Source of the DNA: Maratus speciosus
Taxonomy: Eukaryota > Arthropoda > Arachnida > Araneae > Salticidae
Direction: 5' to 3'
Assembly (NCBI GenBank): GCA_963932465.1
Contig: OZ010787.1
Span: forward strand, 29,826,087 to 29,890,086
DNA: 64,000 bases
In this document: positions 22,672 to 34,542 of the stretch, one piece after another
Layout of the letters: each line of letters opens with the position of its first letter
Position numbering within the stretch: the stretch's first letter is position 1
Program-made: the position numbers and the translations under genes
The notes under the pieces: model-generated
Databases searched by the model: none
What the model saw: only the letters and a program-made list of their open reading frames with translations
What the model was told of the DNA's origin: nothing

Positions 22672-23698
22672 TATCAATATATGTTATAACGAAATTACTC
22701 TGTAAATCCTTGATAGAATCTTTTAATACTTTATATTCTTCCAACGAAATCCCCCCTGTTTTACCACAGTAAATTGAACTCAAATCCTTTAATATATTGT
22801 GTTTCCATTCCAGAAAAGTTATTTCTGGTAAGCAAAATTTGTTCATTAGTTTATGTATAAACATATCCACGTTGATTTTTAATCGTTTTTTTATAAAATC
22901 CTTCGTGTTTAATCTTTTTAAACGAAATTTTGTACCAAACCGCATATAATCTCTCAATGTTCTGTCCTTGACAATGTCTAAATTACCGGTCAATACATGA
23001 CCGTGATCCACATCGACATAATCACGATAAACCGGATCATGACAATGACATAAATTATTATCGTTGTTTCTACCAATTTCTTTTGAAAAATTATTATAAT
23101 TAAAAACCATACGACCTAAAGGTTTATAGATACGATAAACCTTGACAATCTCCATGTTCTTATCTGGAAGCAAATCATTGTATTTATTTAATACCTTGCC
23201 CATATTTGTACCATGTTTTTTAATTTCTATGTAATCCATTACAAAATACATTCTATTAACTATTTTGTTGTTATTGTTGTTACTTCTGCCCAGATTTTCC
23301 TTCAAATGTTGTGAACTAATTCTATACCTCAAAATGTCCAAAGCCAAATCTATATTATAGTTACTCTTATGTGAATACAATAAGTTTAACAAATCACCTA
23401 TAAAACGTTTTTTCACGTTAAATATAATAAATTTTATATTTCTTACTATTCCCACGAAATCACTCTTGAGAATTGAACTTTTAATTTCATTAATATTGTC
23501 ATATTCCTTTGCTATTATCTTGTGGTCCATCTCCTTATTGAATTTATAATTCAAGGGATGTTCAATACGTTCGTATATTGAAACTTCTAATAAACTGTTT
23601 CTTAATTTTTTCATAACGTTAGTTCCATTGAACATAACATTTAACCCGTATGGGTAAACCGTACCACATTTAATCATCATGTCACTTTCACATAACAC
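22672..23698 (-). pseudogene. Penelope-like element N-terminal region (5' part of broken ORF)
   Basis: An open frame of 361 codons whose last 18 or so come from the inserted MITE. Near the start is TVYPYGLN (residues 13-20), a block I associate with the end of the N-terminal nuclease region of Naiad-type elements. A basic, Asn-rich middle follows. Then comes a Cys/His cluster, LCHCH (216-220), with DHGHVLTGNLDIV (231-243) and RFGTKFRLK. The pattern CxCx(n)HGHVxTG is my main reason for the Naiad-like assignment. The frame is in register with the reverse transcriptase half once the MITE and one 9-bp duplication are ignored. No GIY-YIG motif precedes it; the start codon lies right at the AT microsatellite, so truncation or replication slippage there is likely. 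Confidence 0.65.
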
Positions 23699-23718
23699 AT
23701 ATATATATATATGTTATG

Positions 23719-23751
<33 letters not shown>
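23695..23751. repeat. (AT)n microsatellite at the Penelope-like 5' side
   Basis: Two AT runs are separated by ATGTTATGTTTC. The counterpart on the other side of the element is at 20547-20641. Confidence 0.9.
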
Positions 23752-23755
<4 letters not shown>

Positions 23756-24874
23756 ATTCTGCCACTTAGAAATGTAAATCGACTTTTCCTATATTTATGT
23801 ATCAAAGGAATAAATATATATTGCTAAGTGATCTATTGTTCTTGGAATTTTTTACATTTGAGGGAGACTAGGGAGGGTTGACCATACGGGAGGCTAGATC
23901 CACCCATCTGTTTTCATATTTAAAGGAATTTCAGAGTTTTATCATTAGGTGTCAACCAAAGCTACTGGAATGCTCAAAAAACAGTCTCTGATTCATACAG
24001 ATAATTGAAATAGGTGTGAAAGTGTGAAAAAAAATCAATTGTGAGGCGTTTTCAACAAAAAGTTGTGTTTTTTAGAAATATTTTATAAGCTTTTTTCAGA
24101 TAAAATATATCATAGACATTTAAGTAATGCAGAAATATCGAGCATTCATTCCAGGCATAAAGATTATACAGTAATTTAGGCTTAACATAACCATGTGCTA
24201 CTCTTTAGAAAAGGGCTATTTGGGGAAGCTTGACCCAGTCAATGTGAGGGAGGGGTGACCAAATGTTCAAGGCTACCTTAGCACATTCATGGCGGGAAAC
24301 GAGAATTCTCGTTTTCATTCAAAACTCATCATCGACTAAGGACATGGCTTCTACCTTACAGAAAATGCATTTATATCATGTTGTCCATATTTTTTTAGAT
24401 TGTACGACATTTTACATTAAATTCGTACATTGAAAGATATTTACCTATATACAAACTTAGGAAATCTATCTAGAACACCAATTTACAAAAGACTTTCAGA
24501 ATAGGGAGGAGCTTCTACTGTTTTAAAATTCAGATTTGATAAAAACTGCCCGTCGACAATGTGATAATTAAGTGGTTTTGGAAATATTTATAATATACAC
24601 TGTGCATAATGAAAGATTAATGGTTATATATAAAAATGAATGTAAATTTACTCTGCAAAGCTCCAGTAAAATGGGGTGATGGAAAAGAAAAAGTTTAAAA
24701 CTGATTAAAGAAAGATTAGAACAATTGCTATAGTATACACTGCAGGAAAAAAATTACTGAAATATAAATGGGAAAGTTGATAGGAACTTTTTTCCATTTA
24801 AATATTACTTACAATTGGTAAATAGAAACAGCGGAAAAGACTAGAAAGGACCAGAAATTACGAAAGCAGCAGTC
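23752..24874. other. No supported gene
   Basis: GGGAGGGTTGACCATACGGG near 23872 and GGGAGGGGTGACCAAATG near 24248 are two similar GC-richer patches about 375 bp apart and could be remains of one element. Otherwise AT-rich. Confidence 0.35.
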
Positions 24875-25091
24875 TTAACCGTTTCAGGGCCAGTGGTACA
24901 TTTATGAAATTACTTAATTGTAATTTCCAAATGCCAAATTGACACTAAAAGTTTGATAAAATGTTTCCCATTTAATAAGCATGTGAAACGTAGCTTTTTT
25001 CACATTTCCAAATAAATTTTTTCGGATATTCCGGTGCCAGTAATATTTCAACATTTTAGTACTGAAAGTACTTTGCTCCCGAAACGCTTAA
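24875..25091 (+). mobile_element. TTAA MITE, family C-like
   Basis: TTAA at both ends, with TIRs CCGTTTCAGGGCCAGTGG and, from the right, GCGTTTCGGGAGCAAAG. It is close to 46409-46640, which has the same GGCAGTGGT...CACTTAAT start. Confidence 0.65.
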
Positions 25092-25115
25092 AAGCTATTA
25101 ATGGTAAGTTAAGTA

Positions 25116-26305
25116 CAGTCATTCGGGGTAACTTTGAACCACTTTGCACCACCTCCTATTTTTCAATATTTTTGACTCCAAATAAACTCCAGAACTGTGC
25201 TCTGTTGGCAAGGTTCTAAACTGGGATTTCTACTCTTTATTTTAGAAAATAAATTAGCAACATTATGCACAATTAATTGCATCATCTAACTATTTTTGTG
25301 AAGTACTCTTTTCAAGTTAATTTTGAATGCTGTTTTGAAGTTGTTGTAATCCAATTAAATTTTCATAGTAAGTAACAATATACTCATTTATCAGACATAT
25401 TATTATTTAAATGTTGTAAATATGTTAATTTACAACATTTTTATTTTGTGATTATTTATTTATTAATAGTTAATAAAATGTAAAATAAGAAGACAATAGC
25501 ATTGTACCGCATTTTCAGGGTAACTTTGAGCCGGCTCAAAGTTATACTGATATTCATAAATTACTGATTATAGGGGCTACTGTCAAAAATTTCCCATATT
25601 TGCACGTATACTTTATATAAATGCCGAAAGTGTGCATTAGATATAACATGTAAATATTTTCACAAATATGTGTAAAATACATAAAATTCATTTAGAGGCG
25701 TGATTAGGGGCGGAGCTACTCAAATTTGTCGTTTTATACGTTCGACGTTTTTTTATTCTTGTCTGAATAATACTAGTACTAGTATGTATTACTGTAACTA
25801 TGGATATATTATTGAGTTAAAACATTGAAAATTGTTTTTCACTGGATTTTTATGTTTTATATGGACAATAAGCAGGCTTTTTTAATTTCTAAATATTCAT
25901 GGTTCTCTTCTTCCGCTTTTCTTATGCATAATATTTGTTTTAATATCATAAATTATACAAATCTTGTGATGTTGTGGAATGTAAATTCGGAATCTTTAGA
26001 TATCTGGAAACATTTTTGGGGTTCAAATTTGTTCTAACTTTACTACTTCATTTTATAATGAATAATTTTACATAATATTTACCATATGGTTCAAAGTTAC
26101 CCTGAATGGCTGGGTAACTTTGAACCGGTTTAAAAATTCCTTTTTTATTGCTTTTATCATTATTATTCGTTAATTTTTAATAGTCATATGATAAATTAGG
26201 ATAATTTCTTCTCTTTTATGCCCCTAGTTGAAACAATATTCTTAAAAAAAGAGTGTGGCATGTGAAAATAGAGAAAATGCGGATCAAAGTTACCCTGAAT
26301 GACTG
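25116..26305. mobile_element. TA-flanked element with GGGTAACTTTGA repeats
   Basis: Ends are CAGTCATTCGGGGTAACTTT and, from the right, CAGTCATTCAGGGTAACTTT, bordered by TA at 25114-25115 and 26306-26307. The core GGGTAACTTTGARCC recurs inside as an inverted pair near 25516-25547 (AACTTTGAGCCGGCTCAAAGTT, split here as two 11-bp halves) and near 26089-26125. About 1.19 kb, no transposase; probably Tc1/mariner type by its TA target. Confidence 0.75.
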
Positions 26306-27190
26306 TATTTATATCGTTATAAGTCAAGAACCATTAAGGCTAAATGGTTCAAACTTGGAACGTGTCTTTTTCAATTGTTTTTCTTTAATTTTGATTCAGC
26401 AAATTAGAAAAAAAAAATATTTACTTTTGAAAATATGATTTTATTTTAAAAGTTACACCATTTTTTTATTTAAATATTTTTAATTTTTTTAAATAATATT
26501 TTTAAAAATTCTGAATCTAAATTAAAATTTATATATTTCTGTTTATATAAATGGAAAAAAATTGAAATTCTACAAATAATATTTCGAGTTATAAAGATTT
26601 TAAATTACCCCACTTTTTTAGAGAATTTCAAATTTCAATTCTTTATATATATATATATATATATATATATGAAGTTTAATCATGTGATTTTGGTTAAAAA
26701 TAACATGGTTAACCATCACAAAAAAATTCAAAATTTTAAGTCAATAAATAAAAATTATTTTAAATTGTGTACCGGACCCCCTTAAGTATGCTAGAAATGG
26801 TCGCTGCTATCGTACTTGAATAAAAAAATAAACATAAAGTCATTGGTTTCTATTTGCTTTATCGTATTTTAATTTCTTCATTTGAAAGTTAATCTCTACA
26901 TTTATAGGGAAACCAAGAAGAATAAAGCGATCCTTTTGCACTATTTGCAGAATTATTTAGAAATTGCTGAGGCGAGAGAATTGAGAGATGTAAAATGTCT
27001 GCTGATTATTTTATTTCACCAGAATCAATTGGATATCTTCAAAATTTCACTGTTTTAAGTAGTGAATAAGATTGTTGCTTCTATATCTAAAATGCTTAAA
27101 TTTTGAAATATTTTTTTAACTTTATCGTACATTCATTTCAAAGACGGAGTTTTTATAACTTCATTGAAATCTGTCATATAACGGATAGAC
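26306..27190. other. AT-rich, no supported feature
   Basis: Includes an (AT)n run near 26643-26671 and long A/T tracts. Nothing coding. Confidence 0.45.
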
Positions 27191-27990
27191 AATCTGGTCA
27201 AATGTATATGGACACTTTCGATTTTGACGTATTGTCGAATATCTAGATAAATACTTTACGAAATCTTCTGGAACTTCAGAAAGGTAAAAAGAATCTTTTA
27301 TCTAATATTTTTTAGCGATGATTTAGTTATCATGTTAATTAGGGGGCCGACGATAATTAAATGAAAAATATTTGCGATTACCCTTTAAAATTAAATGCTC
27401 CAGATTATCTATATCTGAAGCAGATGCATATGCGACCGGTGTAAAATATTTGTATATCAATATCCAGTAGTTTTATGAAAACATAAAAGTTACTTTAAAG
27501 AAATTTAAGAATTTGTGCATTTAAACTTTATGGCATGCAGGATTTCATACTAAATTTAACACTACTGTCAGAAAACTTGGAAAAGTGAAGTAGAAACATT
27601 ATACAGCAAGCAGAATATAAATATATTAAATAATGGTGAGCTATTAACGTTTGTATGAAATGGGTTTTAATTGCGTATGCGCGAAGGGTAACATCATTTT
27701 TTATAATTTTATTGCCTACTGTATAGAACCACTCGTATGAAAATACCAGTCAAATTTCATGAAAATTAAGAATTTTGGATACAAAGAGTGCTGAATTTCA
27801 GTTGCTTTCTAAAAGTAACTAGGAGTTGGGCATTTCCAAAAATTGTATTTTTTTCATTTTTTTATTTATTTACCGTGATATTTAATGACGATTTATATCT
27901 TATAAATAAATATAAAGGCGAAAATTATGCACCCCTCCCCCCCCCAAAAAAAAAAAAAAATAAAATAAAATAAAACTACCGTAGCATCCC

Positions 27991-28513
27991 TTAACCCTGA
28001 AATGCGCGATTTTTTATTTTGTTTCGAAAAAATTATACATGATTCTCTGAAAGTTTTATTACGCAGGAAAAATAATGAATAAAATCAGAGATACATTTTC
28101 ATATAACACGTCAATCTTTTCTTCTGTTGCACATCTGCAATATAAGTAAAAACTACTGTCGTGTGGCTTTTTTACGCTAAAATATTGCAAATTATTAAAT
28201 ATTTTAATAAGTATGTCTCCAAATACCTTAATTTATATAATTAATTATTTTATAAAACGTAACCTTTGACCCTTTAATTCCCCTGATAGAATACGTTCTA
28301 GAAATTACGCAGTTGAGAGAATATGATCGTACACCAGAAAGTTTCAATGGTTAATTTCGCTTTATTTAAATACGAAATGTCTATTATAAATTAAAACAAA
28401 TTTTTCTATTTTAATTTTCTGGTGTGAATTAGGTATATACGAATACAAAAAAATCTATTAAATTCAAAACACCGTTCTTTTCATATATGCAAAAATGCGC
28501 ACTATAGGGTTAA
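27991..28513 (+). mobile_element. TTAA MITE, family A copy 2
   Basis: TTAA at both ends, TIRs CCCTGAAATGCGCG and CCCTATAGTGCGCA. Uninterrupted 523-bp form. The hairpin CTTTTCATATATGCAAAA near the right end is slightly decayed. Confidence 0.9.
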
Positions 28514-28698
28514 AAAGCTACTCATAGTTTTATGCATACATCATTGTTGGAAGATGGTTTATAAAAAGAGAATTTGTGGAAATACCCTTATCATATACAC
28601 ACTTTTAGAAAGAAACTCAATTTTAGCTAATTGTACACCAATATCGTCCTAAATTTTCGTGATGCTAGCCTGATCTTTTTTTATAAGTTACTCTAAAA

Positions 28699-28848
28699 CA
28701 GGGGTGTCAAACCGTGGCACGGCAGATACCACTACTTTAATTAAAGAAATAGTGGACTTCTTCAATCGCAGAGATTTCATGATTAGATAAGGCAATGATT
28801 ACCATAAAATTTTGGTGGTATCCGCCTGTCCATACTTAGACACCCCTA
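28699..28848 (+). mobile_element. hAT-like MITE (CAGGGGTGTCAAA ends)
   Basis: Starts CAGGGGTGTCAAACCGTGG and ends AGACACCCCT. CAGGGGTGTCAAA is a classic hAT terminus. An 8-bp target duplication is not evident, so flanks have probably mutated. Confidence 0.6.
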
Positions 28849-29340
28849 AAAATTATAAAATAATTAGAATCTCTAAATAATAAAAGAAAAGTTATTGTTC
28901 GCGCATGCGCATATAAAAATCAATAAGTACTAACTCTTATAGTTTATGAAATATGTATCATATTTATACTCGAAACGCAGCATTAAGCTTCTATTCCACT
29001 TTAATCCTCTTACCGGTTTTCGTGTAATTTTATGTTTCCAGAGAACAAGTCAAAGTGCCTGTAGACGGAAATTCTTTTAGCAGAATTATGTTATAAAAAG
29101 TATATAGGAGGAAAAAATATGAAAATATAATTTAGCATTAAGCTGTAGAATGAAATGTAATATATGTTGTGTTTTATGAGCGTTTATATGGAAATGCAAT
29201 AAAGCCTTCCGACGCTCACAAGATTTACTTTTCTAAAAATAGCTCGAACGAAAGTATGAATGTATATTCAAACGGTCCCTGTACGGAAAACTAGTGGGAA
29301 TGAAATTTTGAAATAGCAGTAATCTTACACCACAACTTCA

Positions 29341-29557
29341 TTAACCCATTAACGCCCAGTTGCATATTTTTAGATCGCTTGACTTAGTGGCAAGAAGGCG
29401 CTTTTCACACAAGTAAATATGAAGATAAATATGTACTTTCTTTTACGAGAAAAATTCCTTGATAAAATAAGATAAAATTTACTCTTCTTTTAAAAGTGGT
29501 GGAGAAGTCAAGATTTAAATTTTAACGAAGAAAGTAATTCGGGCGTTAATGGATTAA
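29341..29557 (+). mobile_element. TTAA MITE, family H
   Basis: TTAA at 29341-29344 and 29554-29557. TIRs are CCCATTAACGCCC and TCCATTAACGCCC. 217 bp. Confidence 0.8.
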
Positions 29558-29571
29558 AAAGCTGGAAAATT

Positions 29572-29826
29572 TTAAACTTTAAATGCTTGTTTTTTTATTT
29601 TCTTTAAAAAAATTGTATATAATTCTCTAAAAGGCTTATAACACAGGCAAAATAAAGAAAAAAAATCAGAGATACATTTTTCGTATAATACGTCAACCTT
29701 TTCTTATATTCCCTATCTGCAATACAAGTAAAACCTAAAATATTGCAAATTAGTCAATATTTTAATAAGTATGAATCTAAATATCTTATTATATATAATT
29801 TTTTATTTAGTAAAATTTAGCCCTTA
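29572..29826 (+). mobile_element. TTAA MITE, family A copy 3 (left half)
   Basis: Starts TTAAACTTTAAATGC and follows the A consensus (CAGAGATACATTTTTCGTATAA) until the boundary of the next element. The right half is missing. Confidence 0.65.
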
Positions 29827-30003
29827 ACCCAGGAATCGCAGCGTTCCTAAAATTTTCGCACTTTGCTACCACTAAATTAAAAAAATAATCTTAGTTGTAT
29901 AATCCTATTATGGATGTTAAAGGAATCTTCCACGAAGAATTCTTATTTAAAATACTGGTAGCAATGTGCGAAAATTTTAGGAACGGTGCGAGCCCTGCCT
30001 TAA
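29824..30003 (+). mobile_element. TTAA MITE, family S, ~44-bp TIRs
   Basis: TTAA at both ends. The two ends share GTTCCTAAAATTTTCGCAC without mismatch and then TTGCTACC, within TIRs of about 44 bp. 180 bp in all. Its right TTAA is also the left TTAA of the next MITE. Confidence 0.85.
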
Positions 30004-30212
30004 CCCTTTCAGGCACGGCAATTTTTGTTTTAAAAGGATGAAATGACTGACTGACACCGGAATTTTAATAAGACTTTTTTAGAAATTAAAAACATGTTAC
30101 TTTAACTATTCATTCTAAAATAAAGTTTTACTAAAATATTCTTGGTGCCGTTCGTAAGTTTGGAATATAAATTAGGTATCCCGACCCGGGCACATTGTGC
30201 CGGAAAAGGTAA
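30000..30212 (+). mobile_element. TTAA MITE, family D copy 1
   Basis: Left end TTAACCCTTTCAGGCACGGC; the right end carries the hairpin GGCACATTGTGCC then GGAAAAGG and a mutated TTAA (GTAA). Copy 2 is at 45127-45342. Confidence 0.8.
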
Positions 30213-30256
30213 AATGCATAAATTATTTTTTTAGAATTATGTTTTTTACTCTTATA

Positions 30257-30501
30257 TTAACCCTTAAATGCATAGGGTAGAATGCGTTCCCGAAATTTCA
30301 TAATTCAGAGAATCGGAATTCATACCAGAAAATATAAATGGTAAATTTCGGTTTATTTAATAACGAAATGGCTGTTATTAAATGGAGTGAAATTTTCTTT
30401 TTTATTTTTCTGGTGGAAATACGGAATATGTGAATAAAAAATCCAATAAATAGGGAACAATTATTGTATCATAAACGATATCATATGCATTTAAGGGTTA
30501 A
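30257..30501 (+). mobile_element. TTAA MITE, family J copy 1
   Basis: TTAA at both ends, TIRs CCCTTAAATGCATAGG and CCCTTAAATGCATATG. A related right end (ATGCATTTAAGGGTTAA) recurs at 30632-30648, and a related element starts at 46187. Confidence 0.8.
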
Positions 30502-31128
30502 GATTAGAAACCAGGAAATTTAAGATAGATTTTTAACTTTATATTTCTGTAATTTTTACAGGATTAATATTACTATATAAATATGTCGGTTGATAAGAAT
30601 TAAAGAAAAAGTGATATAGATATGCATCATTATGCATTTAAGGGTTAAACAAGCTTGTGCATGTCATTTATTTATTTTATTTTTAATTAGAGTACTATTA
30701 TCGCCAAATAGTAATAGTCGCTTTACTTAAATGCAAAATTTTGGTATAAGTACGACGAATATTATTATTTGGATATAAGGATTTCTTTTGTCCATTGGCC
30801 TTGCAGCTATGTAAAAAGATAATAAAATGTAGACTATTTTTCAAATAATAGAAACAATAATAACCAAAGGTTTTTAGAAGTAATCAGAAACTTTTGAGTT
30901 AGCTATAAAAGCTCTTTTACTTCTAAGAAAGCATTGCTGGATGGCATTTTAAAAGCTTGAATATGCATAACTTTAAAGTTTATGTAAAATTATTAAATGT
31001 TTAATTTACAACTATTAATTACAAAACACTTATTTAGTTTTTATCATCGTTATAGTCTTCTACATTATTTTTTCAGCATAACTAATTTATCGATCTTTGT
31101 TTGATGGACAGACAAGTACTATCTACGC
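30502..31128. other. AT-rich; one family J end only
   Basis: Apart from the family J right end at about 30632-30648 nothing is recognisable. Confidence 0.4.
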
Positions 31129-31304
31129 CAGGGTTCGTACGCGTCAAGGACATTCAAACACCTGTTACCAGAATTTTTGTAATGTAATATTTGCCTTATT
31201 TAACGAAAATAAAATCGATCTTCAGATATAGCGACCAGTACTTTGCGAAATTTCAGGTACTAAAACACATGAAATCCCACAAATCACCTGATGTGTACGA
31301 ACCC
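31129..31304 (+). mobile_element. MITE with CAGGGTTCGTACG ends, copy 2
   Basis: CAGGGTTCGTACGCGTCAAGG on the left and GGGTTCGTACACATC read from the right. The interior GATCTTCAGATATAGCGA is shared with 36281-36452. Confidence 0.7.
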
Positions 31305-31330
31305 CTCTACACTTATTTCCGCTATTGTAT

Positions 31331-31450
31331 CGTCGGTACCATATCAAACTATCCGATATGAAAACAGTATTGCCATTGGGCTACTTATTTAAAATTCAGA
31401 TTTCTTGAGCAACACTGTTTTCATATTGGATAGTTTGACATGGTCCCGAC
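31331..31450. repeat. Hairpin with a hAT-like MITE core
   Basis: CATATCAAACTATCCGATAT returns inverted as ATATTGGATAGTTTGACATG, with outer CGTCGG/CCGACG. The loop holds CAGTATTGCCATTGGGCTAC...AGCAACACTG, both ends of the hAT-like MITE of 50538-50728. Confidence 0.65.
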
Positions 31451-31638
31451 GATATGATAGGAACTCATTTGTAATGTTCTATTGGAATATAAATCATGTT
31501 TTATATCTAAAAATATTCATTTTATTTCCAGCTGAATTGAATTTAAAAATTCAAGGGGATAATCCCGAGCTGCTCTGGTTACAGAATGTAGGTGAAAACG
31601 TTTTTTATTTAACATTAGAACAGTCGTGTTTTGGACTT

Positions 31639-33648
31639 CCCTAAAACCACCGTTGGGGGGGGGGGGCGTCAATTTGACCCTCTCAAAAAATTCAAGTCAT
31701 ATCAAAGTAAATGATTTTTTTTATTGATAAATGTTGCTTTTATTGCAATATATAAGAGATTTTAAAGATATTATAAATTTTTATTTTTATTTATTTAGTT
31801 ATAAGAGTTCGTTTTCGCCCATGCTAATAGAGTTTTTCTTAATGACAGTATACAAATAATAATATATAATGCAATATATTTTATTACACAAAATAATTTA
31901 GCAGGAGTACAAGTGATAAGAAAACATAAACAAATTAATGTTCTCTAAAGTTAGTTAAACATTTGCGCAAGTACAACAATACGCACGCTTGAAAATGACA
32001 GCAACACATTTACCACAAATTGGTTTCTGGTATCCCTCACAGCCTGAAAAAGTTTAATTTTGTCCCTTGCAACATTGAAAGGAGCGTTTCTTTCGTTTTA
32101 GGGCCTGTACTTAATCAATTGGGGGCATTTGTTGCCCAAAGAACCAATTCGTGTTTCTTCCACGAGGGCAAGAATAAATTCTCGATGTGAAATTCAGATT
32201 TTTGAGAAGTCCATGAAAAAAAAAACAGGCATTCGTTGCAGCAATGTCAAGGACACTATAAAAAATAAATAGACCATGGGCGAGTTTCGCTTCTTGTAGT
32301 ATATGTCCTTAGCATCAGGTCCACTACGTCTACGCCACATTTCGTTTTATTGTTGTAAGTGATAGTGTTCGACTTCTTCTTTGCACTGTTGTCTGCAAAC
32401 ACATTCGAGTGCATTGTGCTAGGAATCACGACGTTATTTTTGTTCTTGCACCTATTTATCGTGAGTATTTTATTCCCATTTTTCAGCTCAGAAGATGAAT
32501 ATCGTGGCGAAGATATATTGCGGGCAATAGGAGAAAATTCTCTCTTGTTCAGAAGCATCGTCGCAACGACTGTAGTTTTCTTCACAGAAAGATCATCTGC
32601 AAGTTTTACAGACGTAAAAAAAAATTGCCAGTACTGATGTTGAATCCGGAGTTTAGATGTGGTTGGCGTAATTTGAGCCCTAAACTTTCCAAAAAGCTGT
32701 AAATCAGCTCGCCGCTCTTCATCCTTTTCAAATAAGGATAGCCATTCAAAACATATTTGGATTTTACATCAGTTGCTAGCCAGAACTTGATGCCAAATTT
32801 GTCGGGCTTATTTGCTATGTATTGGATGAATCTGCACTTTGCTTTACACGTGAGCAACTGTTCATGAAAGGCTATTTATTTTCCAGAATTATAGCACAAA
32901 TAACAATTTTCAATCATCTTGTACCAGGTTTCAGAATCGAGTGCAAATTTGTTCGCGGCCTGGTACTCCATTCTGCTACTTTGCACATAGAATCTATGAT
33001 ATCGCATGATTTTACAGAAACTATTGCTTGACATTGTCTCCTTGAACACAGGTGGTCCCCAATTTTTGTCCAACAAGTGATCTGCACAAAGTTGTGACTG
33101 ACCTAATGCCCCACTGGTATATGTCAGGGCGAAAAAACATACAGTTCCAACCAGAGTAACATACCAGTTGCCTTCATCTCCAAGCTGAGGTAGTGCTTCA
33201 TAAACTGTACATGTTTGAATGTGCTTCACCATTGCTTCCTTCACCATCAAACGCCAGACGGAAGCAGGATTTTTCCCAATGTTACGAAGAGAAAAAGTTT
33301 TGCGCCACTTGCAGTTTTTGCAATATTGCGAGCTGCCGTGTAAACTGTAGGGGAAGCGGGCTGCTAAGGTCCATAGGAGTCCAAAGAATATCACTGGATG
33401 ACGTGTATTTATTGTTACGGTTGCCGGCAGAAAGATTTGGTACATTATTGCCTCGACCTTGCGTACGCCCGCGCCCGCGCGAATGTCCTGATCCGCGAAT
33501 AACAGGGGGAAATGACATCACCAAAATATTCCAAGGCATCCCTCTCGTTGCTTTCAGAAAACGATGCATTCTTTAAGCTCACATTATAAACACGAAAATC
33601 TTCATCGTTGCTGCCGTCCCCACTGATATCGGAATCTAACTGCTCCAA
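31639..33648 (-). mobile_element. piggyBac element, decayed autonomous copy
   Basis: On the minus strand the transposase remains (31955-33648) are followed by a 3' end of about 310 bp closing with CGGTGGTTTTAGGG at 31652-31639. That end matches the TIR of MITE family K (CCCTAGAACTACCG) at 12 of 14 positions. The adjoining TTAA is not preserved (ACTT). A GTCAATTTGAC near-palindrome lies inside the end. The 5' terminus beyond 33648 was not found. Confidence 0.7.
31955..33648 (-). pseudogene. piggyBac transposase (DDE_Tnp_1_7 type)
   Basis: Fragments in different frames follow the piggyBac order. The first is an acidic N-terminus (MEQLDSDISGDGSNDEDF) at 33648-33445. Next, 33445-32876 has FFGLLWTLA, FKETMSSNSFCKIMRYHRF and NKFALDSETWYKMIENCY. 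Then 32857-32606 has CRFIQYIANKPDKFGIKFW and LATDVKSKYVLNG, which carries the first catalytic Asp. After that come FFFTSVKLADDL, where the usual second Asp of the DNFFTS block is lost, and LLNKREFSP. 32585-32256 has TKCGVDVVDLM with the third Asp. The end near 32100-31958 is the Cys-rich domain (CC, GCEGYQKPICGKC, CCTC). Frameshifts, stops and the missing Asp make it non-functional. In its intact state it would cut and paste at TTAA. Confidence 0.85.
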
Positions 33649-34542
33649 GAGGGCAAGGCACCCCTATGTACTCAACCCTCTCTGCATTGTTTATACCGTA
33701 AAAGGCTTACATTCTGGTCGCAATCGAAAACTTTGAGAATGCTGCCATGGAAAGAGATGTCGTGTTCATTTTTTACCGTAGCTCTACCAGGACTATTTTT
33801 CCTCCAAACGTTCTGTAGTATGCCAGCAGTTCTAGGAAGTGTTCGCATTTCAGAGAAGAGTCAAAGTGCTTAGATCGACACTGCTAACTAAAGGTGAGCG
33901 CGCAATGAAGAGATGACTAGATCCTTGCATCACTATGTGTCATAGACCCCAAGGCAAACTGGTGTGTAATTTTCTCCTCTTATTCATCGCGATAAAAGAT
34001 GGGGTTTCCCCACGTACAGAAAACAAAAATGAGATATCGGGAATTCGAAAACAGACTTTCACTGGAAAATTGATCATTTTTATTATAGCTGTTAAAATGA
34101 CACCTGTTGACTGTTTTAGGTATTTCTATGATTATTTATTTTAATAATTGATATACAAATAAGAAACATTGTCACAGTATGCTTGGAAGCCTTTTAGAAA
34201 ATGTTAAAAAATATGAACTGGGAACGTCCATTGCTAATCTTGTAACCGTCAGAGCAAATTTCCATAAATATTTCCAATTCTGTCGTTACAAAATATATTT
34301 AGGATAGATTTCATGCAACCACTTAAAAATACATGTGCTCTACTCTCATAAACCATATACAATTTGTAACGAAAAGCATTTTACTTCTCTAGATAATAAA
34401 TGAAAGTTTTGTTAATCTTGTGGCCACAAAAAAATGCAATATTCAAAAATCGTGTTTGATGTTGAAATTCTGTGAATTATATAAGAATATAGGAATAAGA
34501 TTTACAGAACAATGCAGAGTAATTATATCTTTTTAAAAACGA
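33649..34542. other. piggyBac 5' flank and unassigned sequence
   Basis: No TTAA-CCC terminus for the piggyBac copy was found. Short frames have no recognisable domain. Confidence 0.4.

Larger units (their letters stand above)
27191..29100. mobile_element. Decayed foldback of the T/U group
   Basis: The left arm (about 27191-27760) resembles foldback T1 (CGATTTTGACG...GTCGAATATCTAGA) and foldback U (TTTAACAC...CTGACAG...AAACATTATACAGC). It ends near TGCGTATGCGCG (27672-27683). The right arm from about 28890 (GCGCATGCGC at 28901-28910) is its diverged inverse. Two MITEs sit between (27991-28513, 28699-28848). The right terminus is lost. Confidence 0.5.
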
